Shown: positions 36,980 through 46,898 of the stretch, in pieces
How the letters are laid out: every line of letters begins with the position of its first letter
Numbering within the stretch: position 1 is the first letter of the stretch
DNA from: Psychrobacter sp. UBA3480
Lineage (GTDB): Bacteria > Pseudomonadota > Gammaproteobacteria > Pseudomonadales > Moraxellaceae
Length of the DNA stretch: 63,421 bases
Direction of reading: 5' to 3'
Assembly (NCBI RefSeq): GCF_002377945.1
Contig: NZ_DFQV01000031.1
Location: 1 to 63,421 of the forward strand
The notes under the pieces: model-generated
The model's database searches: none
What the model was told of the DNA's origin: nothing
What the model saw: the letters and a program-made list of their open reading frames with translations, nothing else
Translations under genes and position numbers: made by a program

Positions 36980-37184
36980 CCCTTTACATATGGTTGTTTT
37001 ATTTATGGCAGTTTTCAGCATAGCGTCATATCCAACAGAGCTTGATGATAAAAGTCTTATAAATATCTAAGAAAGCGATCGTTATCGACATAAATTCAGA
37101 GCCATCACCATCAATTTAAAAAATCAAAGATATTACAGAAACATTACTCTAGTGTAACCTAAACTGGAATAAATTTTGGATAAA

Positions 37185-37214
37185 AAAATGCCCCACTTGA
37201 TAGCGAGGCATTTT
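37185..37214 (-). terminator. terminator of the META-domain gene
   Basis: AAAATGCC (37185-37192) pairs with GGCATTTT (37207-37214), flanked by an A-run that gives a U-run on the minus-strand transcript. The remaining bases between 37022 and 37326 show no gene. Confidence 0.65.
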
Positions 37215-37326
37215 GCGTTTCAAGAAGAGTAGCTTTAAATGAGCAATTTTAAACGAGTAGTTTTAGACAAATAATTTTAATTGTTTAAACTCACGAACCA
37301 GTCAAACTGTTTACTCAATCATTAAG

Positions 37327-37812
37327 CTACTTCGCAACGGCTTTAAAATAAGCGACTTGATCATCGTTTTTAATGGTCAAAATAGGAACATTGTTGGCAT
37401 TCTTACTAAGGCTGTACTTACCTTTTACAGTGGCTAAGGCAGCAGTATCAAAGCTGGCTTGCGGTTCAGGACATGCCATCATAGTACTGATGCCGTTTTT
37501 AATCTCTACTTCACCATTTGCGACACTATATCCAGCACCCATGCTATTACAGGTGTTCATAAATGCCACGTAATCTCTACCGTTATCATTCATAAAATTC
37601 AATGTTAACGGCTTGGCTGGGTCAAAAAACAGCTGAGTCACTTTATCACCATTGCTGCGTTTGGCATCAACGAGCTGCCAGTTATGTGCTTGCAAGACAT
37701 CTGCAGTGATTGGTTGGTTAACTGGTGCAGGCAAGTTCGTCGTCTGGCAACCCGCAGCAAACGTACCAATTGCCAATGTCGCGGCCATCATTACTTTAGT
37801 CATGTTCTTCAT
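37327..37812 (-). CDS. META-domain lipoprotein (HslJ-like)
   Basis: A 161-residue protein with a lipoprotein signal (A-A-G-C at about 22) and a META domain: W-Q-L-V-D-A, F-M-N-T-C-N-S-M-G-A-G-Y, and T-M-M-A-C-P with the conserved Cys pair. HslJ-type proteins are outer-membrane or periplasmic stress-related proteins of poorly known function. The start at 37812 is set by GGAG 7 nt upstream; a longer frame to 37866 lacks a ribosome site. The 370 bp beyond (37813-38182) hold no gene, only degenerate short repeats of ATTGACGGTAA near 38150. Confidence 0.85.
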   Translation of the reverse strand: MKNMTKVMMAATLAIGTFAAGCQTTNLPAPVNQPITADVLQAHNWQLVDAKRSNGDKVTQLFFDPAKPLTLNFMNDNGRDYVAFMNTCNSMGAGYSVANGEVEIKNGISTMMACPEPQASFDTAALATVKGKYSLSKNANNVPILTIKNDDQVAYFKAVAK

Positions 37813-38182
37813 ATCAACTCCTCGCTTTATTGCATCCGATACTTTTACTAGACACCCTATCTGCATGAGCCATCAGCGCTAATAGACAAACGATAAGCTC
37901 TAATAGACATAGTAATAGCTCGGACTTATTATGATTCATTTATTGTTTTATTTAATGCTCTAAACAATGACAATATTGTGCATGACTCACAGGGAGGTGT
38001 CATCATAAACTGGGTAGTTATTCGGAATGCATTTTGTACTACTTTGCAAATATCTAGCTACTTGCCCTTGCCAGCACCTAAATGAGCTGCTAACTATAAT
38101 CTTGCTCACTCTGTTCATCCCTATCAATGATGATTATTGATGGTTATTGACGATAGCTAGTGACGGTAACTATTGACGGTAA

Positions 38183-39292
38183 TTATGGATTATTCACAGC
38201 TTGCTGTCGTTGTAATGCTGCATAACCATCTAGACGCTTACGCTCAGTGTCATTAAATAATTGCTGTTCAAGCTGATCTATCTGAATTTGCGCTTGGGCG
38301 GCATTGACACCTTGGCTTAATAAGCGGGTTTTTTGAGTTTCATACTGGGTGAAGCGTTGGTCAAAATTAGCGTCTTCTTGATCTACTTGTGCTAGCCTTT
38401 CTGCTGCTAGTGCGCCTACTAGCTCTCGGCGCATATTATATAATTCCTCGGGCGTTGCACCGCGAGCTTTCATCTGTTCAGTGCGAGTCATTAGCTCGCT
38501 AATATTGGCCTGTTGCATGATATTGGCTTTAGTAGCATTCTCTGGCAATCGACTAATATAATCCTGACGGGCAGCTTGTTTCTGTGCATCAGACATCTGC
38601 TTATTTTGGTCAATTCTGACCATCTCTATACTATAATTATCGTAATCATCCTCTGCGCCAAAAAATGCTGTAATGGTTTGCTTATCAAAGTACTGCTGAC
38701 GTAAATTCGCGATGTCTTGTTTTTGCTGAGCAACTGCGTTCAAATCCAGCTCACCACTTTTGGTCGCCTGTAATTGCAGATTACCATAGCGCTTTTCTAT
38801 CTCAGGAAGTGCTTTAAGGTAAGCAACATATTGATTAAAAATAGTGACCGCTTGGCTAGCGGCAGGCTCTGGTGTGTGATGGCGAATATAACTCTCCACA
38901 CGGGCAAATATAACCGCCTCCTCTTCCTCACCTAGGGCGGATAAAAAATAATCGAACAAACGCCGCAGACCTTCAGTGACGACTAACTGTTTATTTTCAT
39001 CGATGATGATTTCACCATCAATGTGGGTGCCCTTTAATGAACGTGGTAAATTTTCTAATCCTGTGACAAAGTGAGACTGGCTAGGTGTCATTGTCGCTTT
39101 CACGACTTGTACCGCAGCCAACTCAGTTGTCACTGACTCGTTAGTCTCATTATCAGAGACCGACGGTTTGATTGAAGTTGAATTTATATCGTTGCTATCA
39201 GGCTTGAACCACAAAATAACCGCCGCTGTGGCAATGATAACCACGGCGATGATAGCAATTGTTGCATAGGTTGGACGGCGGTTATTTGACAT
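38183..39292 (-). CDS. lifO: lipase-specific foldase LifO
   Basis: A 369-residue membrane-anchored periplasmic chaperone. It has an N-terminal transmembrane helix (about 9-29), a Ser/Thr/Asn-rich linker, and a helical chaperone domain. The diagnostic R-R-L-F-D-Y-F-L-S-A-L-G-E motif near 110 matches the Lif consensus R-x-x-F-D-Y-(F/C)-L-S-A. It folds the lipase encoded directly upstream (46 nt away) in the periplasm before type II secretion. The C-terminal half is rich in Gln and Arg, as in other Lif proteins. Confidence 0.94.
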   Translation of the reverse strand: MSNNRRPTYATIAIIAVVIIATAAVILWFKPDSNDINSTSIKPSVSDNETNESVTTELAAVQVVKATMTPSQSHFVTGLENLPRSLKGTHIDGEIIIDENKQLVVTEGLRRLFDYFLSALGEEEEAVIFARVESYIRHHTPEPAASQAVTIFNQYVAYLKALPEIEKRYGNLQLQATKSGELDLNAVAQQKQDIANLRQQYFDKQTITAFFGAEDDYDNYSIEMVRIDQNKQMSDAQKQAARQDYISRLPENATKANIMQQANISELMTRTEQMKARGATPEELYNMRRELVGALAAERLAQVDQEDANFDQRFTQYETQKTRLLSQGVNAAQAQIQIDQLEQQLFNDTERKRLDGYAALQRQQAVNNP

Positions 39293-39338
39293 AAACGATA
39301 TTTCTCAATCAATGAGCATTCTTATTTTGTAGTTCAGC

Positions 39339-40415
39339 TTATAGGTTGGCATTTTTCAAACGGTTTACTTGAGTACGGTAGATAGATTTTGGCTCAGACT
39401 CTCCCCATGCCGTCAGACCCAAGACTTGATCAGCGGAATCCAAATGGTTCATCCTATAATTATCACGAATCACATAGCCAAGACGACTTGAGCAAGCAGA
39501 TACCAATCCATCATTAGACTCCCCTGCAAATGGTACGCCCGTTGCGGCCAATAGGTAATCGCTAGGGTCAAGTGCGCTCGTTATTTGCCCAACGCCGCTA
39601 AATGAATAATACTTGATGCCATTGACCGCAGTACTAGTCGGTTGACCACAATAGTTTTTTGGCATTGCTGCAGGAAATTTGGCATTGAACTTAGCAGCAC
39701 CATCGGTCGATAGAGCCACGAGCGCTTGCCAGCCGTCTTGTTGTTGAATTTGATTGAAACTGATACCAGAACCAATATCTGTAAAGCCACCAATCAGATT
39801 AAACACACCTGATACTAGCTGGGTGGTGACATTAGATGGCTCTCCAGAAGTATTATTTGGCTCAAGGACATTTTTCACAAAATCAGCGGTTTTTGATCCT
39901 TGCTCTGGGCTTGATACCGCAGTTACTGAAGCCACGTACTTTGGCGCGACGCCAGCGACATAACGGATATCTATACCGCCCTGACTGTGTCCAAATAAGT
40001 TGACTTTGGACTCACCTGAAATAGCAGCAATGGTCTTGACCTGTTGTAGCAGTTGCTCACCTCGAACTTCGCTGTTATTGACCGCTGACGTTTTGGTGGT
40101 ATATACCTCTGATCCACCTTTCATCAAGTCTTCTGGAATCCCGTTGAAATAATCAATGACTCCGAATAGCGTTGTGAAGCCGCCAAGCCCGTGTGCTAAG
40201 ACGACTGGATATTGAGTTTTAGTGTAACTAGAAGTGAAGTATTTACTGTCCACCAACTTGCAACCGTTAGCATTGGCACAATTATAGTATTGTCCTGCAG
40301 CTTGAGCAGAAGTGGTTTGCATGGTCATTAGAAGCACACCAGCACTGATTGAACCCAGTATTGGTAGAAACTTCTTTGGTGTGAGAGCTGCACGAATGTA
40401 CAAAGAAAGCGTCAT
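39339..40415 (-). CDS. lipA: secreted triacylglycerol lipase (family I.1/I.2)
   Basis: A 358-residue lipase with a signal peptide (about 1-39, S-A-Q-A-A). It has an oxyanion segment H-G-L-G-G-F, a nucleophile elbow G-H-S-Q-G-G (Ser about 144), and an acidic residue in N-D-G-L-V-S-A-C. The catalytic His is in Y-R-M-N-H-L-D. A foldase partner downstream fits Lif-dependent families I.1/I.2. The start at 40415 is chosen for AAGGAT about 8 nt upstream; a longer frame to 40460 has no ribosome site. It hydrolyses long-chain acylglycerols outside the cell. Confidence 0.93.
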   Translation of the reverse strand: MTLSLYIRAALTPKKFLPILGSISAGVLLMTMQTTSAQAAGQYYNCANANGCKLVDSKYFTSSYTKTQYPVVLAHGLGGFTTLFGVIDYFNGIPEDLMKGGSEVYTTKTSAVNNSEVRGEQLLQQVKTIAAISGESKVNLFGHSQGGIDIRYVAGVAPKYVASVTAVSSPEQGSKTADFVKNVLEPNNTSGEPSNVTTQLVSGVFNLIGGFTDIGSGISFNQIQQQDGWQALVALSTDGAAKFNAKFPAAMPKNYCGQPTSTAVNGIKYYSFSGVGQITSALDPSDYLLAATGVPFAGESNDGLVSACSSRLGYVIRDNYRMNHLDSADQVLGLTAWGESEPKSIYRTQVNRLKNANL

Positions 40416-40602
40416 AACAACATCCTTGTTATCATTGATTTGGTTATTTTTACTGCACAACTACAGTAAAAATTGCTGCTAATTCCATTAGCAGGCAAAA
40501 TTACATTACTTATATATTCTGCAACATTCAACTAATTTGTCAAAATATGAATATATTAGTCTGACTAATGAGTCATATAAGCTCTCACCGTGCTGTAAAG
40601 CA

Positions 40603-40626
40603 ATTATTATCAATGATAATGATAGG
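40603..40626. promoter_or_regulatory. Fur-box-like inverted repeat in the lipA-map intergenic region
   Basis: Contains ATTATC (40606-40611) then GATAAT (40615-40620) and GATAGG (40621-40626), in near-palindromic arrangement. GATAAT hexamers are the building units of Fur sites, but this spacing is not the standard one. Weak support. Confidence 0.25.
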
Positions 40627-40666
40627 TTCACTATCACTTAACGTAAAAGTGTCATTAGTACGTTTA

Positions 40667-40675
40667 TGGTATAAT
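40667..40675 (+). promoter_or_regulatory. extended -10 promoter of map
   Basis: TGGTATAAT is a full TGnTATAAT extended -10 element, about 36 nt before the map start. No good -35 is visible at 16-18 nt, as is usual for extended -10 promoters. Confidence 0.6.
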
Positions 40676-40710
40676 CTATCCACAATGAACCCATAATTAT
40701 AAGATATACG

Positions 40711-41505
40711 ATGATGACTAAAAAATCCCTTATCCAGTCTCCAGAAGCCATAGAAAAAATGCGTGTGGCCGGTAAACTCGCTAGTGATGTGCTTGTCATG
40801 CTCGACGAGCATGTCAAAGTGGGCGTCAGTACCGAAGCACTCAATCAGATTGCCCATGACTATATTGTTAATGTGCAGCAGGCTATCCCTGCCCCACTTA
40901 ATTATAATGGTTTTCCAAAATCTATCTGTACCTCAGTCAACCATGTTGTCTGTCACGGTATCCCAACTGAAAGCAAGCTACTAAAAGATGGTGATATTAT
41001 CAACATCGACGTGACTGTTATCAAAGATGGTTACTATGGCGATACCTCAAAGATGTGGATCGTCGGCAACGGCTCTATCATGGCACAGCGTATTTGCAAA
41101 GTGGCACAAGATGCTCTTTACGCAGGTATGAGCGTGGTCAAGAACGGTGCTCGTCTAGGTGATGTTGGCGCTGCTATTCAGGCCGTTGTCGAGCCTGAGC
41201 GTTTTAGTATCGTTCGCGAGTTCTGTGGTCATGGTATCAGTGACGAATTTCACCACGAGCCACAAGTCATGCACTATGGCAAAAAAGGTACTGGCTTTGA
41301 GCTAAAAACAGGCATGACGTTTACCATTGAGCCTATGATTAACCAAGGCACGTGGCAGACTAAGATTTTGCCTGATGAGTGGACAGCGATTACTAAAGAC
41401 CGTAAATTATCTGCCCAATGGGAGCACACCATGGTCGTAACAGACAATGGTTGTGAGGTATTTACTACTCGCCCCGAAGAAGATTTAAGTTTTTTGACGC
41501 AGTAG
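40711..41505 (+). CDS. map: methionine aminopeptidase, type I
   Basis: A 264-residue metallopeptidase that removes the initiator Met from new proteins. Metal ligands are visible in the family order: D in I-N-I-D-V-T, D in G-Y-Y-G-D-T-S, H in F-C-G-H-G-I, E in F-T-I-E-P-M and E in A-Q-W-E-H-T. Length is typical. A second ATG follows at once (40714); the 5' leader is short with no strong ribosome site, so either could be used. Followed by a terminator. Confidence 0.96.
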   Translation: MMTKKSLIQSPEAIEKMRVAGKLASDVLVMLDEHVKVGVSTEALNQIAHDYIVNVQQAIPAPLNYNGFPKSICTSVNHVVCHGIPTESKLLKDGDIINIDVTVIKDGYYGDTSKMWIVGNGSIMAQRICKVAQDALYAGMSVVKNGARLGDVGAAIQAVVEPERFSIVREFCGHGISDEFHHEPQVMHYGKKGTGFELKTGMTFTIEPMINQGTWQTKILPDEWTAITKDRKLSAQWEHTMVVTDNGCEVFTTRPEEDLSFLTQ

Positions 41506-41513
41506 TACAATCA

Positions 41514-41539
41514 AAGATCGCTTAGGCGGTCTTTTTTTT
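41514..41539 (+). terminator. map terminator
   Basis: 8-bp stem AAGATCGC / GCGGTCTT (one G-U pair), 4-nt loop TTAG, then eight T. Confidence 0.9.
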
Positions 41540-41744
41540 GGTCTTTAATTAGGGCATATTGAGTATTGTGCTTATAGGCGCTTTGTCTTTATACTCAGAT
41601 GACCTGATAACTTCTATCGATATATTTATCAGCACCTTTATTAATAGTTGCTATTCGTGACTTTTATTAGCCATCAGCACATTAGTTGCTCAATAGCGCT
41701 CAGCTCGAACGTTCTATTTCTAAACTCTTAACTGGATAACACTC

Positions 41745-44501
41745 ATGTTTAATTGTGATATCGCCTCTGTTGATTTGACGCCTTTACCGATACTACCAAG
41801 TGAGGTGGCGACAGACTCATCCCCACTGTCAGCCAAAAATGTGACAGACAAGAATCTACTTGGCATTCCTGAATGGTTGGCCCAGATCAACGACGATATC
41901 AGCCGCTCACTAGAACGTGGCACCAATATTCGTCAGCTGGTTGCAGCACGTGCTTGCGCTATCGACAGCCTATTGATTGCGTTGTTTAAATGGTTTGAGT
42001 TGGATAAGACTGATTTGGCGTTTTTTGCGACTGGTGGCTACGGGCGCGGTGAGCTATCGCTTTATTCAGACATCGATATTTTGCTCCTGTCTCCTGGTGA
42101 AATAGGTACTGATGCCAGCAGTAAAATCGACAAACTAGTTGCTCTACTATGGGATATAGGACTAGAGCCCGCGCTCTCTGTACGTAGTGTTAATGACGCG
42201 CTAGAGGCCGCGCTTGATCATACGATTGCCAGTGCTCAGCTAGAGGCTCGACTCCTAATCGGTAACGAGGCATTGCAAGACATGCCTGCTCAAATCGTCA
42301 ATAAACAATGGTCTCCGCGCGCATTCTTTGATGTAAAAATGGAAGAATCCAAAACGCGTTATTTGCAGCACAATGCCACCGAGTACAACCTTGAACCCAA
42401 TATCAAAACAGCACCGGGCGGGCTACGTGATATCCATATCATCGGCTGGGTCACCAAGCGTTATTTTCGCGTGAGCAAGCTATATGATTTAGTGCAACAG
42501 AACTTTTTGACCGAAAAAGAGTTTGATGAGTTGAGCTTTGCCGAAGGGTATTTATGGCAAATTCGTCATTACTTACATGTACTGACGGGCCGTAATGAAA
42601 ACAAGCTGTTGTTTGATTATCAGCGTGAGATTGCTCAGCTAATGGGCTACGAGACCCAGCCCGACGATCAGCCTAATGCTGCGGTCGAACGGTTTATGCG
42701 TGACTATTATCGCTGTGCGATGCAGATATCAACGCTATCTGAGATGCTGACCAATCACTATTATGAAACGATAATAGAGCCACAGCTGCCTGACGATGAA
42801 CGTCCAAAAAAACAGCCTATAAATGCACGGTTCAACCGCATTGGTAACCATATTGCCATTGCGCATCATCGAGTGTTTGCACAGCACCCAGATTCTATCT
42901 TAGAGATGTTTTTATTGATGGGTCAGCACGGTATCGATAAAGTTCGTACCCATACCCTGCGCGCACTCAAAATTGCCGCACGAGGCATCGATCAGATATA
43001 TAGAGACAACCCTACGCACAAAGCGTTGTTTTTATCGAATCTAAAAGAACAGAACTACTTATTCCATCGTCTACGTACCATGAATCGCTACGGGGTATTG
43101 GGTAACTATATTCCTGCTTTTGCGCAAGTCACTGGCCTCATGCAATATGACTTGTTCCATCGTTATACAGTAGATGCGCATACTTTATTTTTAATTAGAA
43201 TCTTGCATCGATTTACAGATCCGACATTTCACGAAGAGTTTCCGCTGGTCAGCTCTATCTTTCAGCGTATCGAGCGTAAAGAGATTTTGGTATTGGCAGC
43301 GATGTTTCATGATATTGCTAAGGGCCGTGGCGGCGACCATAGTGAGCTTGGTCAAACAGAATCGATTGAGTTTTGTTTATCGCATGGTATGAGCTTGGCG
43401 GATGCGAACTTAGTAGGTTGGCTCACGCGCTATCACCTTCTTATGTCGATTACTGCACAGAAAAAAGATATCTCAGACCCTGAAGTGGTGACTATTTTCT
43501 CTGATCTCATCGGTAACGTGACTCATCTAAACCATCTGTATGTACTGACGGTGGCTGATATGAATGCGACTAACCCACAGCTATGGAACAGCTGGCGGGC
43601 GACCCTCATGAAACAGCTGTACTCACAAACTCGGCGCATCTTGCGCGCTGATATCGATGCGCCTACCAATCGTCAAGATATGATTAGTGCCACACGTAAG
43701 CAAGCGTTGACGATGCTAGATAATGTCAATAACCAACATATGAACCGCGATGAAGTATTGCGCCTGTGGGATGACTTGGGCGATGAGTATTTCTTGCGAG
43801 AGATTGCAGAAGATATCTTATGGCATACCGAAGCTATTTTGAATCACCCACCGATTGGATTGGCTTCTAATGCTGATAGTCCACCGTTGGTCGTTTTGCG
43901 TGAACATCGCGAATTGGCACTTGATGCGGTACAGGTATTTGTTTATACCCAAGATCAAATGAACCTATTTGCCGTTACTATGGCAGTATTTGATCAGATG
44001 AATCTTGATGTTTTAGATGCACGTATTATCACAGCGACCCGTGACTTTGCTTTGGATTCTTATGTATTGCTAGATCCTAGTGGCACATTGCTGGTCGATG
44101 AGGAGAGCCAACAAGAGCTAAAACAACGCTTAATTGACTCGTTCAAAGACCCTACCGTACTTAAACTGACGAACAAGCGTATGCCGCGTCAGTTAAAACA
44201 CTTTGAAGTAAAAACGGTGATTAACTTCGAATTCAATGAAGCATCAGATCAGCACATCTTGAGCTTAGAAACGCTTGATCAGCCAGGGCTACTGGCGCGA
44301 GTTGGGCAAGTGTTTTTGCAAGAGCAAATCGAAGTACATGCTGCGCGTATTACTACTCTAGGTGAGCGTGCTGAGGATATGTTTTATATCAGTGATCAAA
44401 ACGATAAGCCACTCTCACCTGATAGACTGGAAGCATTAAAGACAGCTCTGTTAGCCAGTCTTACCGTTCAGAAAGAGCATAATAGCGTAATATATTTTTG
44501 A
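41745..44501 (+). CDS. glnD: PII uridylyltransferase/uridylyl-removing enzyme
   Basis: A 918-residue nitrogen sensor that adds UMP to PII proteins when glutamine is low and removes it when high. Domains in order: nucleotidyltransferase with G-G-Y-G-R-G-E-L and D-I-D at about 96-112; PII-uridylyltransferase linker domain; HD hydrolase with H-D-I-A-K-G-R-G-G-D-H-S at about 521; and two C-terminal ACT domains (about 735-810 and 845-915) that bind glutamine. Conserved neighbours map and dapC flank it. Length is slightly above the usual 860-900. Confidence 0.97.
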   Translation: MFNCDIASVDLTPLPILPSEVATDSSPLSAKNVTDKNLLGIPEWLAQINDDISRSLERGTNIRQLVAARACAIDSLLIALFKWFELDKTDLAFFATGGYGRGELSLYSDIDILLLSPGEIGTDASSKIDKLVALLWDIGLEPALSVRSVNDALEAALDHTIASAQLEARLLIGNEALQDMPAQIVNKQWSPRAFFDVKMEESKTRYLQHNATEYNLEPNIKTAPGGLRDIHIIGWVTKRYFRVSKLYDLVQQNFLTEKEFDELSFAEGYLWQIRHYLHVLTGRNENKLLFDYQREIAQLMGYETQPDDQPNAAVERFMRDYYRCAMQISTLSEMLTNHYYETIIEPQLPDDERPKKQPINARFNRIGNHIAIAHHRVFAQHPDSILEMFLLMGQHGIDKVRTHTLRALKIAARGIDQIYRDNPTHKALFLSNLKEQNYLFHRLRTMNRYGVLGNYIPAFAQVTGLMQYDLFHRYTVDAHTLFLIRILHRFTDPTFHEEFPLVSSIFQRIERKEILVLAAMFHDIAKGRGGDHSELGQTESIEFCLSHGMSLADANLVGWLTRYHLLMSITAQKKDISDPEVVTIFSDLIGNVTHLNHLYVLTVADMNATNPQLWNSWRATLMKQLYSQTRRILRADIDAPTNRQDMISATRKQALTMLDNVNNQHMNRDEVLRLWDDLGDEYFLREIAEDILWHTEAILNHPPIGLASNADSPPLVVLREHRELALDAVQVFVYTQDQMNLFAVTMAVFDQMNLDVLDARIITATRDFALDSYVLLDPSGTLLVDEESQQELKQRLIDSFKDPTVLKLTNKRMPRQLKHFEVKTVINFEFNEASDQHILSLETLDQPGLLARVGQVFLQEQIEVHAARITTLGERAEDMFYISDQNDKPLSPDRLEALKTALLASLTVQKEHNSVIYF

Positions 44502-44570
44502 TACGGCTAGATAGTTTTGGTTAGCCATTATTTTGAATATTAACTAGCAAAAGTAGTCTGATAGTCATCA

Positions 44571-44598
44571 TAGAAGTACGTTTTATAACGTACTTCTA
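44571..44598. terminator. terminator between glnD and a convergent membrane protein gene
   Basis: Perfect 12-bp hairpin TAGAAGTACGTT (44571-44582) with 44587-44598 and a 4-nt loop TTAT. The stop codon of the minus-strand gene (44583-44585) lies in its loop. Confidence 0.75.
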
Positions 44599-45254
44599 TA
44601 AGTTATCTCGCTGGCATGTTCGTTCAATTCATCGTCAGCAAGCTCTGGCGGCAAAACACCTACTTCATGTGGCTGCTGCTCCATGATTAATCGTCCAGCA
44701 TCGACTTCTTTTTGTAGCAAACACTGCAAGCTTGCTAGGTGAAACTGTCCATCTAGATAATCATCTAAGGCTTCTAAAGAAATAGGCGATTTGGCATGTA
44801 CATCAGGATATAGGCTATCTTCTGCCAAAATAATCATCTCGTTGAGCGCCTCTTCGCGCATCAGCTCGTCGTTGTCTATTTTGCGCTGAAGTTTGTTTTC
44901 CAACTGGCCTTTAGCAGCAAGTGCGCTGACAAAAAATATGGTCTGTATTACAAACAAAGAAACGTATTGCCATAGCGGTAATGAGATACCAAATATATTA
45001 TTGAGCAGCATCAAGGCCATTGCCACTACCACGTAGCCGACCAATTGCCACAACAGCCACATAATTAGGCTGTTTTCACCATACCAAAACATTTTCTTTT
45101 CTTGACGCTCGATCAGTTGCTGGCGCGCTTGCCACCAGCTCTGTTCACGTTCTTTGAGCAGCTTATACAGGTTAGAACGCTGCAAACTGTTATCAAGTTT
45201 TTCATTATTGATATCTTTAGCGATGAGATCATCATTATTTAGCACACTAGACAT
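44583..45254 (-). CDS. hypothetical two-helix membrane protein
   Basis: A 223-residue protein. The charged N-terminus is helical (about 25-55, K-E-R-E-Q-S-W-W-Q-A-R-Q-Q), and two transmembrane segments lie at about 62-85 and 92-112. A soluble acidic C-terminal domain follows (D-D-Y-L-D-G-Q-F-H-L-A, then L-P-P-E-L-A-D-D-E). No family was recognised. It is convergent with glnD and its last codons fall within the shared terminator hairpin. AAGGAT is about 9 nt upstream of the start. Confidence 0.72.
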   Translation of the reverse strand: MSSVLNNDDLIAKDINNEKLDNSLQRSNLYKLLKEREQSWWQARQQLIERQEKKMFWYGENSLIMWLLWQLVGYVVVAMALMLLNNIFGISLPLWQYVSLFVIQTIFFVSALAAKGQLENKLQRKIDNDELMREEALNEMIILAEDSLYPDVHAKSPISLEALDDYLDGQFHLASLQCLLQKEVDAGRLIMEQQPHEVGVLPPELADDELNEHASEITYRSTL

Positions 45255-45515
45255 ATCAAACTATCCTTAAAACGATCTACCACTTTTGTGATGTAGTCAT
45301 TTTTTATATTGTTATAGGTTATAGATTATGAAAGGTTCAAAAGACTTTTGAGCGACTACCTATTTGGTAGTCATACAATGAATAGCTTACGCTTGGTAAA
45401 TGCCTATTCACGATATAAGAAGAAAAGGACAAAAAATTAGAGAAATGCTACACTGCTCTAATGTAAATTTTCTTTATAACTTTATTATTAATTGTCTATT
45501 ATAGTTATCACACTT

Positions 45516-46745
45516 ATGAATCACAACTTAAAGCATCTACATCCTTATCCATTCGCAAAGATGGCAACATTACTTGCCGATAGCAAGCCTGCCAACGGTT
45601 ACAGTGAAATAAAGCTCGGTATTGGTGAGCCAAAACACGAGCCCCCTGCATTTGTGCTGGACGTCCTACGCGAAAACTTGGACAAAATAAGTCGTTATCC
45701 GACTACAAACGGTATGTTTGAGCTGCGCCAAACCATCGCCCACTGGTTAGAGAAGCGGTTTTTTCTAAATCATGTCGATGCCAATACTCAAGTATTGCCC
45801 GTGATGGGCACACGTGAAGCGATTTTTAGCTTCGTACAAGCGGTCGTTGATCATGATGTAGCTGACAAAGAGAGCCATTCTCTAGCGTCTAACACATCGC
45901 CTACGGTTGTCATGCCCAACCCGTTTTATCAGATATATGAAGGCGCAGCGATACTGGCACAGGCAACGCCTTATTTTGTCCCTTGTACATCAGATAATGA
46001 CTACAAAGGTGACTATCGCGCGGTACCAAAAGACGTCTGGATGCGTACGCAGCTATTGTTTGTCTGTAGTCCAAACAATCCAACAGGTTCTGTCATGACA
46101 ATGGATGATTGGGAATACCTTATTCGCCTGTCAGATCAGTACGGTTTTATTATTGCCAGTGACGAGTGTTATAGCGAGCTATATTTTGATACAGCACCGA
46201 TTGGATTGCTCCAAGCCTGTGCTGCCCTTGGTCGCCGTGATTTCAAAAACTGTATCGTGTTCCACTCTCTATCCAAACGTTCAAACCTACCGGGTTTGCG
46301 CTCTGGATTTGTGGCTGGTGATGCCAAAATTTTGCAGGCTTATTTGCAATATCGTACTTACCAAGGTTGTGCGATGCCGATACCACATCAGCTCGCCTCT
46401 ATCGCTGCGTGGCAAGACGAAAAACACGTTGCTCACAATCGCGCGCTATACCAAGAAAAGTTTGCCCTATGGATGTCTGAGCTTGGGGAATTGCTAGAGT
46501 TACGTATGCCTGATGCTGGGTTTTACTTTTGGGTCAAAGTGCCTGAGCAGTTCGATGGTGATGATGAAATCTTTGTCAAAGCGCTGTATGAGCAAGCCAA
46601 TATCCATGCATTGGCAGGACGTTATTTGTCACGTGAAGTTGATGGTCATAATCCTGGACAAGGTTATGTGCGTATCGCTCTGGTCGCGAGTGTCGATGAG
46701 AGCCGAGAAGCAATCAGTCGTATCCGCCAATTATTAGGTGCTTAA
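45516..46745 (+). CDS. dapC: succinyldiaminopimelate transaminase
   Basis: A 409-residue fold-type I PLP aminotransferase. Visible are S-P-N-N-P-T-G-S (about 190), D-E-C-Y-S-E-L-Y (about 218) and the PLP Lys in S-L-S-K-R-S-N-L-P-G (about 254), with the C-terminal Arg in Y-V-R-I-A-L. It forms N-succinyl-diaminopimelate in lysine and peptidoglycan precursor synthesis. Position next to glnD matches the conserved order in pseudomonads and Moraxellaceae. The ATG at 45516 matches the family N-terminus (N-L-K-H-L-H-P-Y-P-F); a TTG at 45492 is unlikely. Confidence 0.92.
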   Translation: MNHNLKHLHPYPFAKMATLLADSKPANGYSEIKLGIGEPKHEPPAFVLDVLRENLDKISRYPTTNGMFELRQTIAHWLEKRFFLNHVDANTQVLPVMGTREAIFSFVQAVVDHDVADKESHSLASNTSPTVVMPNPFYQIYEGAAILAQATPYFVPCTSDNDYKGDYRAVPKDVWMRTQLLFVCSPNNPTGSVMTMDDWEYLIRLSDQYGFIIASDECYSELYFDTAPIGLLQACAALGRRDFKNCIVFHSLSKRSNLPGLRSGFVAGDAKILQAYLQYRTYQGCAMPIPHQLASIAAWQDEKHVAHNRALYQEKFALWMSELGELLELRMPDAGFYFWVKVPEQFDGDDEIFVKALYEQANIHALAGRYLSREVDGHNPGQGYVRIALVASVDESREAISRIRQLLGA

Positions 46746-46791
46746 AGCTAATTAGAAAAATCTAATGTAGCTGGAATAAATGTCGCAGTAG

Positions 46792-46842
46792 CAAAAAGCC
46801 TCCAATAACCACAATATAAATAGGGTTATTGGAGGCTTTTTG
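46792..46842 (+). terminator. dapC terminator
   Basis: Perfect 19-bp arms, CAAAAAGCCTCCAATAACC (46792-46810) and its complement at 46824-46842, with a T-rich end. Confidence 0.92.
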
Positions 46843-46898
46843 TTGTATTAATGCTATAGTAAAGTCTCTGCCGAAAATATGCCATCAAGGATGATGCC

